Shown piece by piece: positions 16,845 to 29,326 of a stretch of DNA of 42,100 nt. This DNA is from Neptunomonas antarctica. Its GTDB lineage: Bacteria > Pseudomonadota > Gammaproteobacteria > Pseudomonadales > Balneatricaceae. Both the position numbers and the translations under genes were made by a program. The notes under the pieces are model-generated. The model was not told the DNA's origin, did no database searches, and saw only the letters and a list, made by a program, of their open reading frames with translations. The stretch is from contig NZ_LJSI01000046.1 in the NCBI RefSeq assembly GCF_001305295.1, positions 1 to 42,100 on the forward strand, written 5' to 3'. How positions within the stretch are numbered: position 1 is the first letter of the stretch; each line of letters opens with the position of its first letter.

Positions 16845-17396
16845 ATGGATAATAATAAAAGCTCAATCACCGGCAATGACAACGCCCTGATGGATTTTTC
16901 TGACTGTCATGTGGGAATTATTAAGAACTTTGAGCGACTGCAAGAACTGGCAACAACAACGATTAATGACCCCGTACAGCCAGAAATAAAACAGATGGCC
17001 GTTCAATTATATAGTTTCTTTCACGACGTTGTTCTTAAGCATCATAAAGAGGAAGAAGAAGAACTGTTTAATGTCGTTATTGACTGCGCCCGCCGTGGAG
17101 ACGAAACTTTTAAAGCCAAATCGATGATCAAGCAGTTAACCAACGAACATCGTATGCTGGAAATGCAGTGGAAATTAATTGAGCCCGATATCAAGCAACT
17201 GGCAAAAGGTAAATATGTTATTTTGGATCGGGCGATGGCTCAGAGACTGGCCACCACCTATCTTGATCACGCTCAGTTCGAAGAGCAGGAATTTTTACCT
17301 CTTTCAGCCCATATATTAGGCGACAAAGGACTCTCATCACTCGGCCTGGCTATTCACATGCGACATACTCAAGTAGGCATCCCTAATTACATCTAA
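16845..17396 (+). CDS. Hemerythrin HHE-domain protein
   Basis: 183-residue all-helical cytoplasmic protein. Iron-binding candidates lie in the first helix (DCHVGIIKNFERL), the second (HHKEEEEELF), the third (NEHRMLEMQWKLIE) and the fourth (YLDHAQFEEQEFLP), the H...HxxxE spacing of the HHE domain. Members bind a di-iron centre and handle oxygen, nitric oxide or iron. It is a lone gene and ends two bases before the convergent radC stop. Its closest function cannot be decided; a nitric-oxide-response role is suggested only by the weak FNR-like site. Confidence 0.8.
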   Translation: MDNNKSSITGNDNALMDFSDCHVGIIKNFERLQELATTTINDPVQPEIKQMAVQLYSFFHDVVLKHHKEEEEELFNVVIDCARRGDETFKAKSMIKQLTNEHRMLEMQWKLIEPDIKQLAKGKYVILDRAMAQRLATTYLDHAQFEEQEFLPLSAHILGDKGLSSLGLAIHMRHTQVGIPNYI

Positions 17397-17398
17397 CG

Positions 17399-18073
17399 TC
17401 AAAGCAAGCCCTGTTCGGCAAACGAAATAACATCCGGGTCACCCACGATCATATGATCCAACACCCGGATGTCCACCAACTGCAGAGCGTCCACTAGACG
17501 CTGCGTGATCTGTTTATCTGCCAGCGAAGGCTCCGCTATACCTGATGGATGATTGTGCGCCAAAATAACCGCAGCGGCATTCAACGCCAGTGCTTTTTTC
17601 ACCACTTCTCGCGGGTAAACCGACGCAGCATCAATCGTGCCGAAAAACATCGGTTCAAAACGGATGACACGATGCTTGTTATCCATAAAAAGACAAGCGA
17701 ATACTTCTTGTTGATGGTGCCGCATTTGAGCTAATAAATATTGACGAACCGCTTGCGGGCTTTCCATCAAATCCCCCCGCTGTAATGTCGCCAGCAAATG
17801 ACGCCGACTCATTTCAAGTACCGCTTGCAGCTGCGCGAATTTAGCAGGTCCTAATCCTGGCCCCTCACAAAAAGATTCTTGCGAACTTTCCAAAAGCGGT
17901 CGTAAGCCGCCATAACGCAGCAGCAGGTCTCGCGCCATATCAACCGCGCTTACACCTTTCATGCCTGTTCTGAGAAAAATAGCTAGCAGTTCAGCATCCG
18001 ATAATACTGCCGCGCCCTGCGCCAATAACTTCTCACGCGGCCGTTCTGATTCGGGCCAGTCGGTAATTGCCAT
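17399..18073 (-). CDS. radC: RadC family JAB-domain protein
   Basis: 224-residue protein with an N-terminal helix-hairpin-helix-like part ([26 protein letters not shown]) and a C-terminal JAB metalloprotease-like domain with HNHPSG and the downstream Asp. It was named after a DNA repair locus, but its biochemical role is unsettled. I use the ATG at 18073 (MAITDWPES) because AAGGA precedes it; a farther upstream in-frame start would add an unusual 17-residue extension. It is divergent from coaBC. Confidence 0.93.
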   Translation of the reverse strand: MAITDWPESERPREKLLAQGAAVLSDAELLAIFLRTGMKGVSAVDMARDLLLRYGGLRPLLESSQESFCEGPGLGPAKFAQLQAVLEMSRRHLLATLQRGDLMESPQAVRQYLLAQMRHHQQEVFACLFMDNKHRVIRFEPMFFGTIDAASVYPREVVKKALALNAAAVILAHNHPSGIAEPSLADKQITQRLVDALQLVDIRVLDHMIVGDPDVISFAEQGLL

Positions 18074-18189
18074 ACACTTATTCCTTGTGTCGATTGCGCA
18101 TATTCTAATGGAAGGTCTACGCAAAAAATCCCTGAAGTGTTATCTTACACCCCTTTGACAAAGCGGCGTAATCTCGGGTTACCTAAGGC

Positions 18190-19395
18190 ATGTATAGACT
18201 TACCAACAAACAGATAATTTTAGGAATAACCGGTGGAATCGCCGCTTACAAAAGCGCAGAACTCACCCGGTTATTAAAAGGTGCGGGCGCCGATGTCAGA
18301 GTAGTGATGACACCTGCCGCCACGGCATTCATTACACCTCTCACATTGCAGGCACTTTCAGGACATCCGGTTCATCTTGAGCTACTCGATCCTGAAGCAG
18401 AAGCAGGCATGGGGCATATTGAACTCGCTAAATGGGCGGATTTAATCGTTATCGCGCCCGCCAGTGCTGACTTTATGGCACGCCTGGCCAACGGTATGGG
18501 TAACGACTTGCTGAGCACACTGTGCCTTGCGACTACCGCACCTATTTGCCTTGCACCCGCCATGAATCAGGCCATGTGGCGCTCGCCTCAAACCCAACAA
18601 AACGCAGCAACACTGCAACAACAAAACGTTCAGCTCTGGGGACCCGGCGTTGGCGAACAAGCCTGCGGAGATACCGGCCCGGGACGCATGATTGAGCCTG
18701 CCGATATACTGGAACAGGTCGCAACCTGCTTTAATACCCGATCATTGGAAGGCCTGGAGATACATATTACCGCAGGCCCGACACGTGAGCCGTTAGACCC
18801 GGTACGTTACATTTCCAATCATAGCTCGGGAAAAATGGGCTACGCCCTGGCTGAGGCCGCGATTGACGCGGGTGCTCGCGTCAAATTAATCAGTGGCCCT
18901 GTCAATCTGGCAACACCCGCTCATGTTGAGCGAGTGTCAGTTACGACCGCCCAGGACATGCTTCATGCGTCACTGGAAGGCCTTGCCAGCTGCGACATTT
19001 TCATTGCCTGCGCCGCCGTTGCTGATTACCGTCCGACGTCCATTGCCGAACATAAGATAAAAAAAGGTAACGAGGAAATCATGGAGCTACATCTGGTGAA
19101 AAATCCGGATATTGTTGCCACCGTTGCCGCCAGCGCTGACAAACCCTTTACTATTGGCTTTGCGGCCGAAACCCGGGACGTGCTCAGTTATGCTAAAGAT
19201 AAACTGGCACGCAAAAAACTCGATATGATTATTGCAAATGATGTATCTCAGACAGGCATTGGCTTTAATAGCGATGAAAATGCTGTCACGCTGGTCACGA
19301 CTACGACTCAGATAGACATTCCGCAAACCAGCAAACGTCAGCTGGCGAAACAACTCATTGAACAGATCGCCTTACTTTATAAGCAATCAAAATAA
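18190..19395 (+). CDS. coaBC: Phosphopantothenoylcysteine decarboxylase / phosphopantothenate-cysteine ligase
   Basis: Bifunctional coenzyme A enzyme of 401 residues. The N-terminal flavin-binding CoaC domain has ILGITGGIAAYKSAEL and the conserved PAMNQAMW. The CoaB ligase domain begins near residue 190 with ITAGPTREPLDPVRYISN and SSGKMGYALAEAA. The order radC, coaBC, dut is common in gammaproteobacteria. The gene is followed after nine bases by dut, so they form an operon. Confidence 0.97.
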   Translation: MYRLTNKQIILGITGGIAAYKSAELTRLLKGAGADVRVVMTPAATAFITPLTLQALSGHPVHLELLDPEAEAGMGHIELAKWADLIVIAPASADFMARLANGMGNDLLSTLCLATTAPICLAPAMNQAMWRSPQTQQNAATLQQQNVQLWGPGVGEQACGDTGPGRMIEPADILEQVATCFNTRSLEGLEIHITAGPTREPLDPVRYISNHSSGKMGYALAEAAIDAGARVKLISGPVNLATPAHVERVSVTTAQDMLHASLEGLASCDIFIACAAVADYRPTSIAEHKIKKGNEEIMELHLVKNPDIVATVAASADKPFTIGFAAETRDVLSYAKDKLARKKLDMIIANDVSQTGIGFNSDENAVTLVTTTTQIDIPQTSKRQLAKQLIEQIALLYKQSK

Positions 19396-19404
19396 GACAT
19401 CAAA

Positions 19405-19860
19405 ATGAAAAAAATACAGGTTAAAATTCTCGATAGCCGCATTGGTCAAGCCTTTCCATTACCCAACTATGCAACTCCTGGTTCTGCAGGGCTTGATTTA
19501 CGAGCGTGTCTTGATGAGGCGTTAACGCTTGAACCCGGACAAACGGAACTGATCCCTACGGGTATGGCGATACATATTGAAGATCCGGCATTGTGCGCTA
19601 TGATCCTTCCCCGTTCAGGGTTGGGCCATAAACACGGTATCGTATTGGGTAATCTGGTGGGGCTGATTGACTCTGATTATCAAGGGCAATTATTTGTATC
19701 CTGCTGGAACAGAGGCAATACAACATTTACGATGGAGCCAGGCGAACGCATCGCTCAACTGGTGCTGGTTCCTGTTGTACAGGCTGATTTTGAAGTGGTT
19801 GAAGACTTTACTGATACAGAACGCGGTGCAGGCGGTTTTGGTTCGTCTGGACGCTCATAA
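19405..19860 (+). CDS. dut: dUTP diphosphatase
   Basis: 151-residue trimeric dUTPase that hydrolyses dUTP to dUMP and pyrophosphate, limiting uracil in DNA. All five motifs are visible: [36 protein letters not shown] and the C-terminal [10 protein letters not shown]. It overlaps no other gene and is 21 bases ahead of algC. The ribosome binding site is weak. Confidence 0.97.
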   Translation: MKKIQVKILDSRIGQAFPLPNYATPGSAGLDLRACLDEALTLEPGQTELIPTGMAIHIEDPALCAMILPRSGLGHKHGIVLGNLVGLIDSDYQGQLFVSCWNRGNTTFTMEPGERIAQLVLVPVVQADFEVVEDFTDTERGAGGFGSSGRS

Positions 19861-19881
19861 CTCTCCCACAGGGATGTAAAT

Positions 19882-22201
<2,320 letters not shown>

Positions 22202-22211
22202 CAGGACTCAC

Positions 22212-22811
22212 ATGAGCGAAAATAGCAAAGTATCCCGAAGCGAGCAAATTTTGCAGGCGCTCGCCAGAATGTTGGAAATCAATCACGGTCAGCGCATTAC
22301 AACAGCCGCTCTGGCAAAGGAAGTAGGCGTTTCAGAGGCCGCTCTGTACCGCCACTTTCCGAGCAAAGCACGTATGTTCGAAGGTCTGATTAGCTTTATT
22401 GAAGATACCATTTTCTCTCGTGTGAACCTCATTACGGGTTCAGAAAGCCCGGCCATTCGTCAATGCGAGCAGATTTTAACACTGGTACTGGCTTTTGTTG
22501 AGCGAAACCCGGGGATGGCACGCATCCTGACAGGTGATGCCTTATCCGGCGAAACAGACAGGCTAAGGCACCGCGTACATCAGTTTTTTGAACGATTGGA
22601 AACACAATTAAAACAAGTTATGCGTGAAGCAGAGTTCAAAGAAGGGCTACGCACCGAAACAACAGCGAGTATTACATCTAATCTAATGATTGCTGTGATA
22701 GAAGGCAAAATCCGTCAGTTTGTCAGAAGCGAATTTCAACGCAAGCCGACTGAACATTGGAACGACCAATGGACTCGACTCTCCTGTGGTTTATTTCGTC
22801 CGGCTAGTTAA
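22212..22811 (+). CDS. slmA: Nucleoid occlusion factor SlmA (TetR family)
   Basis: 199-residue TetR-like DNA-binding protein that prevents FtsZ assembly over the nucleoid when bound to its sites. The helix-turn-helix RITTAALAKEVGVSEAALYRHFPSKARMF and the segment NPGMARILTGDAL resemble E. coli SlmA closely, as does the ending FVRSEFQRKPTEHW. AGGA precedes its ATG. Association with argB-algC-dut-coaBC is a known arrangement. A possible SlmA-like palindrome is at 3892-3903. Confidence 0.93.
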   Translation: MSENSKVSRSEQILQALARMLEINHGQRITTAALAKEVGVSEAALYRHFPSKARMFEGLISFIEDTIFSRVNLITGSESPAIRQCEQILTLVLAFVERNPGMARILTGDALSGETDRLRHRVHQFFERLETQLKQVMREAEFKEGLRTETTASITSNLMIAVIEGKIRQFVRSEFQRKPTEHWNDQWTRLSCGLFRPAS

Positions 22812-22888
22812 ACCAGTTACTATCAGATATTTTCCATCACAGAGCCGTTAGCAGATAGCTCCTTACAGGAAAAAACAAGCACGCAAGC

Positions 22889-23734
22889 TCATTCACACTG
22901 ATGACCGTCCGATAGATCACAGCCAGATAAAGGTTGTGGATCAGTCGACTGTAACTCTCTTTCTATTTCAGCCAAGAGCGCTGTTTGCTGCTGCAACATC
23001 AGCAGCGCAGGCGCAGAAACCAATTGAATACCCGCCTCATCCAACGCGGGAATAGCCTCTTCCAGAAATTCTGTAGTGACTGGGTAAGGATGACCAATCA
23101 CTACAGCATAGCCATGTTGTCGAGAAAGCTTAACCGCCCTGATAAATTGCTGACGCAAAGACGCAACGCTTTGCTGATTATCCAAAAACACATCTCTGCG
23201 CAATGCAGGCACACCTTCACTGAGTGCTACCTCCCACGCAACACTGTCTCTTGTCGTACGGCTATCCAGAAAGAAGAGACTGCGTGATTTAGCAACATCC
23301 ATTACCCATTTCATGGGAATGCGCTGGCGAGTCAGCAGGCTCCCCATATGATTATTCAGGCCCACGGCAAAAGGAATAGCGTCCAGATTATTATTCAACA
23401 CCTCTTTGAAGCGAGTTTCACTCATATCTGGCGTTAGCGCACCGGGCCCAAGCTTCAAATGCTTAGTATTAGACATCGGTGCATGCAGCATCACGTCTTT
23501 GCCAAGACTATTCGCAGCACGAGCCAACGTTTCACCATACGCCGAATGAGGCAATACGGCATAGGTTATCGGGCCGGGCAACGCCAGTGCTGCCTGCCCC
23601 TGAGCCAGATTATTACCGATATCATCTATGACAATAACAATGCGCGGCTGCACTGTATCCAAACTGTCTGCATGGCTGGTCACACTGAAAAAACAACAGA
23701 CGCTACCCATAACACAGAGCAAATATCTGATCAT
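22889..23734 (-). CDS. yibQ: Divergent polysaccharide deacetylase family protein (YibQ-like)
   Basis: 281-residue exported protein. A signal peptide spans about residues 1-22 (LLCVMGSVCCFFSVTSHA). The body begins RIVIVIDDIGNN and has YAVLPHSAYGE, LHAPMSN, GLNNHMGS, LDSRTT and VVIGHPYP, the pattern of the divergent deacetylase family (formerly DUF610). The biochemical activity of YibQ is not settled. Its start overlaps the ctpA stop by four bases (ATGA), so it is translationally coupled to the envelope operon gpmI-envC-ctpA. Confidence 0.88.
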   Translation of the reverse strand: MIRYLLCVMGSVCCFFSVTSHADSLDTVQPRIVIVIDDIGNNLAQGQAALALPGPITYAVLPHSAYGETLARAANSLGKDVMLHAPMSNTKHLKLGPGALTPDMSETRFKEVLNNNLDAIPFAVGLNNHMGSLLTRQRIPMKWVMDVAKSRSLFFLDSRTTRDSVAWEVALSEGVPALRRDVFLDNQQSVASLRQQFIRAVKLSRQHGYAVVIGHPYPVTTEFLEEAIPALDEAGIQLVSAPALLMLQQQTALLAEIERELQSTDPQPLSGCDLSDGHQCE

Positions 23735-25113
23735 TCAGGCGCTGCCACTTTCCCCACAATGCTCAATGCCTTGAGAAGATTAAGCGCCTCATACAACTGA
23801 TAATCCCGTTCAGACAAGCTTTTACCGGCAGCATCCAACTCGGGATCTTTAGACTCATCAACCTGACCATTAAATAAGTGACCAGACAGATCTTTTTCTT
23901 TAGTAAACAGACGCCCCTGCACTGTCGTTAACTCTGCATCTTCAACCACAACATCTGGCTGAATTCCCTGCGCCTGAATCGACCGCCCGCTCGGCGTAAA
24001 ATAACGCGCAGTCGTTAATTTTAGTGCTCGATTATCCGTCAATGGCAGTATCGTTTGCACCGAGCCTTTACCGAAACTGCTCGTGCCCATAATCACTGCG
24101 CGCTTATGATCCTGCAGCGCTCCGGCAACAATTTCTGATGCGGAGGCCGATCCACTATTAATAAGCACCACCATCGGCACACCCGTAAGGAGAATGTCAT
24201 CAGTTGCCATAAATTCGGTATCTGAGCTAGCTAAGCGCCCTTGCGTGTACACAATCATGCCTTGATCAATAAAGGCATCCACGACTTCTACCGCCGCCTG
24301 AAGTACGCCTCCGGGATTATTACGCAGATCCAGAACCACACCTTTCAGAGACCCGTTTTTTTCGATTTTTTGCAGTGCACTTTTCAGATCCGAACCTGTA
24401 TTACCCTGAAACTGCGTAATCCGTACATAAGCGTACTCTTCTCCCAGCATCCGTTGCTTGATGCTGGTAACCTTAATGACGGCACGAATAACGCTAATAT
24501 CCAAAGGCTTTTCTTGACCTTCACGCAGGACAGTCAAAACGATTTTCGTGCCAGGTTTCCCCCGCATCCGACTAATAGCACCATCCAAGCCCATACCTTT
24601 AACCGGCTCACTATCGATACGGGTGATAAGATCTCCAGGCTTAATCCCCGCCTTCACCGCCGGTGTATCGTCAATGGGCGTAATCACCCGAATAAATCCA
24701 TCTTCCAGACTGATTTCTATACCAACACCACCAAACTCACCCGTGGTATGTTCTTGCAGTTCTTCAAAGGCATCAGGTTCAAGATAAGATGAGTGAGGAT
24801 CCAGGCCCGCAATCATACCGCGAATAGCATCTTCCAGAACTTTAGCATCATCAACCGGCTCGACATATGAACTCTTAATACGATCAAAAACCTCACTGAA
24901 ACGTCGTAATTCTTCCAACGGCAACGTCTTTACGGATGACGTTGGAACAGATGAACCCTGCACAGATTGCTCTGCGGCGCTTGCAGCCCAGGTAACACTC
25001 CCTAGACTCAAACTAATTGCTAAACTCATTATTAAACTCGGCCCGATGCTTTTAACAACGCTGATCGGCTTTGACGAACATTTCATGCTTGCCACCCTTT
25101 TTATAGAACACAT
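23731..25113 (-). CDS. ctpA: C-terminal processing peptidase, S41 family
   Basis: 460-residue periplasmic serine protease. An N-terminal signal sequence (LIMSLAISLSLGSVTWAASA) precedes a PDZ domain (about 125-195, with GVGIEISLEDGFIRV and GIKPGDLI) and an S41 catalytic core. The Ser/Lys dyad lies in NSGSASASEIV and TSSFGKGSVQ. Such enzymes trim cell-wall hydrolases and other exported proteins, in keeping with the adjacent envC. The ATG at 25113 is preceded by AAGGA with good spacing; an internal Met at 25083 is an alternative. Confidence 0.93.
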   Translation of the reverse strand: MCSIKRVASMKCSSKPISVVKSIGPSLIMSLAISLSLGSVTWAASAAEQSVQGSSVPTSSVKTLPLEELRRFSEVFDRIKSSYVEPVDDAKVLEDAIRGMIAGLDPHSSYLEPDAFEELQEHTTGEFGGVGIEISLEDGFIRVITPIDDTPAVKAGIKPGDLITRIDSEPVKGMGLDGAISRMRGKPGTKIVLTVLREGQEKPLDISVIRAVIKVTSIKQRMLGEEYAYVRITQFQGNTGSDLKSALQKIEKNGSLKGVVLDLRNNPGGVLQAAVEVVDAFIDQGMIVYTQGRLASSDTEFMATDDILLTGVPMVVLINSGSASASEIVAGALQDHKRAVIMGTSSFGKGSVQTILPLTDNRALKLTTARYFTPSGRSIQAQGIQPDVVVEDAELTTVQGRLFTKEKDLSGHLFNGQVDESKDPELDAAGKSLSERDYQLYEALNLLKALSIVGKVAAPE

Positions 25114-25122
25114 ATCTTATCC

Positions 25123-26295
25123 TTAACGGCCGACGAACCAACGTTTAGGGCTAATTGCTTTACCTTTATATCGGATCGCAAAATACAGACCCGGTTCACT
25201 ATTTCCACCACTACTACCTAATGTCGCTACCGATTCACCTTGCGACACCCAATCACCCGTTTCTTTCAGCAAACTATCATTTTGACCATATAAACTCATA
25301 TAACCATCACCATGATCAATTATGGTTAACAAACCATAGCCTCTCAGCCAATCTGAGAACACTACCCTGCCATGATGAACGGCAGAAACAGCACCGCCTG
25401 TTGTGCCCGCAAGCAGCACACCATCGTAACTAAGATTGTCCTTTACACTACCATAAGCGCGGAGAATTTTACCTTTAACCGGCCAGTCCAATTTACCTTT
25501 TAAGCTATCAAAGGTTTTAGTATTTTGCGTAAGATTGGCCGACGATATCGACTTTTCAATATCACTTAATAGTTTTTCCAAGCGTTTCTGATCTGCTTGC
25601 AACTGCTTTAATTGCTTTTGTGATCCATGTATCTGTTTATCAAGTGCCGTAAGCGTCTGCTTTCGCTGCTTTCGTAATGCTTCAAGGGTAGCCAGTTTAT
25701 TCTTTAGTGCATCGCGATTTTCAAGAATAGCCTGCTGGGTTGTATCAATGGATAGGTATGTTGATGTTAATTGATGCAACAGCGTTTGATACTGCTTCTG
25801 TTCCTTAGCCTGTGCAGCACTGTAACGATCATAGTATTTCATCATCCGGGATACCTGCTCAGGATCTCGTTGATTCAATAACATGAACAGCCGGGGTTGT
25901 GGGCCTAGTCGGTACTGCTGCCGGACAAGTTGACCCAAACGCTCAGAACTCTCTCCAAGCTTTTGTTCAAGGCGTGATTTCTCTGCCTGAAAACCCGAAA
26001 GGTCGACAGTTAACGTGCTTAGTTCCTGATCCAGTCCGTAAATCAGCTTACCAAGTCCACTGATCTCCTGTTCAGTTGTAGCTAGTTCCTTGGCGGCTGA
26101 ACTCTGCTTTTTCTGATCCCGCTTCAGCGCTGAATTTACCTGCTTAATGCTTTTTTTCAGAGAATCGAGTTGAGACGCCGTTGCTTTTTGCTCGGCAGCA
26201 AAAACCTCAGGAGCAACATACATACTCAAAACCACCCACAGGAAAAAAAACAGACAGACACACAGTTGTGAAAAAGGCCGCTGCTGCGACCTCAT
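25123..26295 (-). CDS. envC: Murein hydrolase activator EnvC
   Basis: Periplasmic activator of amidases at the division site. It has an N-terminal signal sequence, a long coiled coil (about residues 35-235), and a C-terminal LytM domain. The LytM metal ligands are degenerate, as in E. coli EnvC: SLYGQN replaces the HxH region and GLYFAIR the last His position, so it activates rather than cleaves. I use the ATG at 26295, giving 390 residues; a TTG seven codons earlier inside the gpmI end is the other option, and neither has a clear ribosome binding site. Confidence 0.9.
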   Translation of the reverse strand: MRSQQRPFSQLCVCLFFFLWVVLSMYVAPEVFAAEQKATASQLDSLKKSIKQVNSALKRDQKKQSSAAKELATTEQEISGLGKLIYGLDQELSTLTVDLSGFQAEKSRLEQKLGESSERLGQLVRQQYRLGPQPRLFMLLNQRDPEQVSRMMKYYDRYSAAQAKEQKQYQTLLHQLTSTYLSIDTTQQAILENRDALKNKLATLEALRKQRKQTLTALDKQIHGSQKQLKQLQADQKRLEKLLSDIEKSISSANLTQNTKTFDSLKGKLDWPVKGKILRAYGSVKDNLSYDGVLLAGTTGGAVSAVHHGRVVFSDWLRGYGLLTIIDHGDGYMSLYGQNDSLLKETGDWVSQGESVATLGSSGGNSEPGLYFAIRYKGKAISPKRWFVGR

Positions 26296-26299
26296 TGAT

Positions 26300-27850
26300 C
26301 TATTCAATGCTTGCAAGGTTATGACCCGTCATTTCGGCTGGCTGAGGCAGTTCCATCAACGCCAAAAGGGTCGGTGCCAAATCACACAGCGCGCCACTTC
26401 GCAAAGAGAGTTTAGCCTTACGTGGCCCATCATAGATCAGAGCGACCGGAAAATTAGTATGTGCGGTGTGTGGCTGTCCTGACGTAGGATCGCGCATCAT
26501 TTCGACATTACCATGATCAGCGGTAATTAAGGTCTCACCTCCGACTTCAGCCATCGCATCCAATACACGCGCCAAACAACGATCCACCGTCTCAACTGCT
26601 TTCACTGCCGCATCAAATACACCAGTGTGACCTACCATATCGCCATTGGGGTAATTACAGATGATCAAATCATATTTTCCACTTTTAATCGCCGCAACCA
26701 ACTTATCGGTTAACTCTGGTGCGCTCATTTCAGGCTGCAGGTCATAGGTAGCCACCTGAGGCGACGCTACCAGAATACGTTCTTCACCTGGATAAACAGC
26801 TTCTTGCCCGCCATTGAAGAAGAAAGTCACATGCGCATATTTTTCCGTTTCAGAGATACGTAACTGCGTTTTCCCCTGCCCTGAAATATATTCACCCAGA
26901 TCATTCACAATGGTTGCGGGGCTATAAGCACAGGAAGCAGGAATATCAGCGGCGTACTCTGTCATCATGACAAATTCAGCCAGAGCTGGTTGATGTGTGC
27001 GCACGAAACCCGTAAAGCTATCTTTTTCAACAAAGGCACGGGTTATTTCTCTGGATCGATCCGGACGAAAATTCGCGCAAATAACCGCATCACCATCACT
27101 AATAACGCCGACAGCCTTACCCTCTTTTTGAATCACAGTAGCTTGTACAAATTCATCGTTTTCATTTCGCGCATAAGCCGCATCTAATGCGTCCAGCGCA
27201 GAATTAGCAACGCAAACTGATCGTCCTGCCGCCATAGCATCGTAAGCCAATTGCACCCGATCCCAACGATTATCACGATCCATCGCATAATAACGCCCAA
27301 CGATGGTCGCTACGCCACCAACACCCAGCTCGGCAAATAACGCCTGGGTTTTTTCCAGAGAGGGTTTAGCTGAACGAGGGGGTGTATCACGACCATCAAG
27401 GATAGCGTGCAGATATACCTTATCGACTCCTCTTTTCACTGCCATTCTAATCAATGAAAAAATATGTTCTTCATGGCTATGGACACCACCCGGAGACAAT
27501 AAACCAAAAATATGCACCGCTTTGTTGTGCTCAATCGCTTTATCCATTGCGGCAGTGAGAACAGGATTTTCGTAAAAGTCACCGTCAGCGATAGCCTTGG
27601 ATATACGCGTGAAATTCTGATAAACAGGGCGACCTGCACCTATATTCATATGGCCCACTTCAGAATTACCCATCTGTCCATCGGGCAAGCCAACAGCCAG
27701 GCCCGACGTTGCAATACGGGAATTTGGATTGTTAGCCAATAACGCATCCCAGGTCGGCGTATGTGCCGCCTCAATAGCGGAAGAAGCCGTTGACTCAATG
27801 CCAAAGCCATCCAGGATAATCAGTGCTTTTGGTATACGTATATCACTCAT
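26300..27850 (-). CDS. gpmI: 2,3-bisphosphoglycerate-independent phosphoglycerate mutase
   Basis: 516-residue manganese-dependent enzyme that interconverts 3- and 2-phosphoglycerate. The catalytic serine is in [15 protein letters not shown], and the metal-binding motifs [18 protein letters not shown] and [11 protein letters not shown] are complete. It is the first gene of an operon with envC, ctpA and the yibQ-like gene, an order seen in other gammaproteobacteria. It is divergent from yibN-grxC-secB. The ribosome binding site is weak. Confidence 0.97.
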   Translation of the reverse strand: MSDIRIPKALIILDGFGIESTASSAIEAAHTPTWDALLANNPNSRIATSGLAVGLPDGQMGNSEVGHMNIGAGRPVYQNFTRISKAIADGDFYENPVLTAAMDKAIEHNKAVHIFGLLSPGGVHSHEEHIFSLIRMAVKRGVDKVYLHAILDGRDTPPRSAKPSLEKTQALFAELGVGGVATIVGRYYAMDRDNRWDRVQLAYDAMAAGRSVCVANSALDALDAAYARNENDEFVQATVIQKEGKAVGVISDGDAVICANFRPDRSREITRAFVEKDSFTGFVRTHQPALAEFVMMTEYAADIPASCAYSPATIVNDLGEYISGQGKTQLRISETEKYAHVTFFFNGGQEAVYPGEERILVASPQVATYDLQPEMSAPELTDKLVAAIKSGKYDLIICNYPNGDMVGHTGVFDAAVKAVETVDRCLARVLDAMAEVGGETLITADHGNVEMMRDPTSGQPHTAHTNFPVALIYDGPRKAKLSLRSGALCDLAPTLLALMELPQPAEMTGHNLASIE

Positions 27851-27985
27851 ATGAATTCAGGCCCGTTTTGCGTATAAAAAGATTTTCGTCTAAAGATGAT
27901 GACATATTTTACGTTGAATCCCTGCAATTGGCGAACAGCTCCTTGCAATTCCCCTTTCCCTCTTATGTGGGACGCCCGAGCATTG

Positions 27986-27991
27986 TATAAT
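27986..27991 (+). promoter_or_regulatory. -10 element of the yibN-grxC-secB operon
   Basis: A perfect TATAAT, 56 bases before the yibN start, preceded by TG. The -35 region is poor. Expected transcription start is near 27998. Confidence 0.5.
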
Positions 27992-28047
27992 CATGCCTTC
28001 AAAATGAGGTGCCGATTTCGCGGCGTTATGACGGGTTAGGAAACATA

Positions 28048-28467
28048 ATGGAACGATTGATAGAATTTGCCACTAACAACTACATGTTGGTAGCGGCTTG
28101 GGTATTAACCCTTTTGATGATTATATGGTATGAAGGTCAAAAGGCAGGCAAATCTGTTTCGACAGCCATTGCCACGCAGCTCATTAACAAACAGGATGCG
28201 GTACTGATTGATATCCGTACAAAAAAAGAGTGGGATACCGGTTATATTACAGGTTCAAAACATATCCCGCTTCCCGATCTTACGAATCGCATCAACGAAG
28301 TTGAAAAGTTCAAAAAGAACCCCGTCATTGTAGTCTGCAATATGGGACAAACAGCCGGTTCAGCCACAAAACTGCTAAAAGCAGCGGGCTTTGATAATGT
28401 CGTGCGCCTGCAAGGCGGTATAGCAGAATGGAAAGCCCAGAGCCTGCCTATTGTTAAAAAGGCCTGA
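28048..28467 (+). CDS. yibN: Membrane-anchored rhodanese-like protein (YibN)
   Basis: 139-residue protein with one N-terminal transmembrane segment (about 12-28, LVAAWVLTLLMIIWY) and a rhodanese domain with the active-site loop VVCNMGQTAGSA, catalytic Cys97. Single-domain rhodaneses transfer sulfane sulfur or bind it. I place the start at the ATG at 28048, which has AGGA seven bases upstream; a farther in-frame start lacks one. It is first in an operon with grxC (3 bases later) and secB, a conserved arrangement. Confidence 0.88.
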   Translation: MERLIEFATNNYMLVAAWVLTLLMIIWYEGQKAGKSVSTAIATQLINKQDAVLIDIRTKKEWDTGYITGSKHIPLPDLTNRINEVEKFKKNPVIVVCNMGQTAGSATKLLKAAGFDNVVRLQGGIAEWKAQSLPIVKKA

Positions 28468-28470
28468 GAC

Positions 28471-28722
28471 ATGAAAACCATCATTTACAGCTCCGACTGG
28501 TGCCCCTTTTGCGTCAATGCAAAAAGGCTACTGGACCAAAAAGGTGTAAAATACGAAGAGATCAAGGTTGATACCCAACCTACTAAGCGAGCGGAAATGG
28601 TGAAACTCAGCGGACGCACCAGTGTGCCGCAAATTTTCATTGGTAATACGCATGTCGGCGGGTGTGATGAGTTATACGCACTCGAAAGACAAGGTCAGCT
28701 CGACACACTTCTTTCAAAATAA
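28471..28722 (+). CDS. grxC: Glutaredoxin 3
   Basis: 83-residue dithiol glutaredoxin with active site CPFC at residues 11-14, the glutathione-binding TSVPQIFI loop and GGCDEL near the C-terminus. It reduces disulfides with glutathione. The CPFC variant differs from E. coli Grx3 (CPYC) in one residue. It sits between yibN and secB, the usual order in gammaproteobacteria. Confidence 0.95.
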   Translation: MKTIIYSSDWCPFCVNAKRLLDQKGVKYEEIKVDTQPTKRAEMVKLSGRTSVPQIFIGNTHVGGCDELYALERQGQLDTLLSK

Positions 28723-28737
28723 GATTAAGGACTTAAC

Positions 28738-29211
28738 ATGCCAGAAAATGATCAGGCTGTTCAACAGCCAACAGGACCACAGTTTTCTATTCAGCGTATT
28801 TATGTCAAAGACGCTTCGCTGGAAACGCCAAACAGCCCGCAAATTTTCACGAAAAAATGGCAACCTGAGATTAATCTGGAGATGAACACCCGGACGACAC
28901 CTCTTAGCCCAGAACACTTCGAAGTTGTTCTGACGTTGACCGTTACCGTAAAAAACGAAGAAGATACTGCATTTCTGGTAGAAGTCCAGCAAGGCGGAAT
29001 TTTTCAGGTTGCCGGCATGAATGAGCAGGAAGTAGGCCATACGCTGGGCGCTTTCTGTCCAAATTTACTCTTCCCTTATGCTCGCGAAACCATTGATTCC
29101 CTGGTGACTAAAGCGAGCTTCCCGGCTCTTATGCTGTCACCTGTCAACTTTGATGCCCTGTATGCTCAACAGTTACAACAGAAAGCTACCCCACCAGCAG
29201 AACAACACTAA
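28738..29211 (+). CDS. secB: Protein-export chaperone SecB
   Basis: 157-residue tetrameric chaperone that keeps precursors unfolded and delivers them to SecA. The typical segments are [52 protein letters not shown] precedes its ATG. It ends the operon and is followed by a terminator. Confidence 0.97.
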   Translation: MPENDQAVQQPTGPQFSIQRIYVKDASLETPNSPQIFTKKWQPEINLEMNTRTTPLSPEHFEVVLTLTVTVKNEEDTAFLVEVQQGGIFQVAGMNEQEVGHTLGAFCPNLLFPYARETIDSLVTKASFPALMLSPVNFDALYAQQLQQKATPPAEQH

Positions 29212-29282
29212 TCACGCTGGATACTGCAAGCCCAGAAGCTCTGAGCTTGCAGCAATCTCTTCTCTTCAGATGAAAAAGACGT

Positions 29283-29312
29283 AAAAAAGCCGGCTAATAT
29301 AGCCGGCTTTTT
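29283..29312. terminator. Bidirectional terminator after secB
   Basis: AAGCCGGCT / AGCCGGCTT stem around AATAT with A-run on one side and T-run on the other. It ends the yibN-grxC-secB operon and also the converging lipoprotein operon. Confidence 0.9.
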
Positions 29313-29326
29313 ATACAAAGTTCTCT

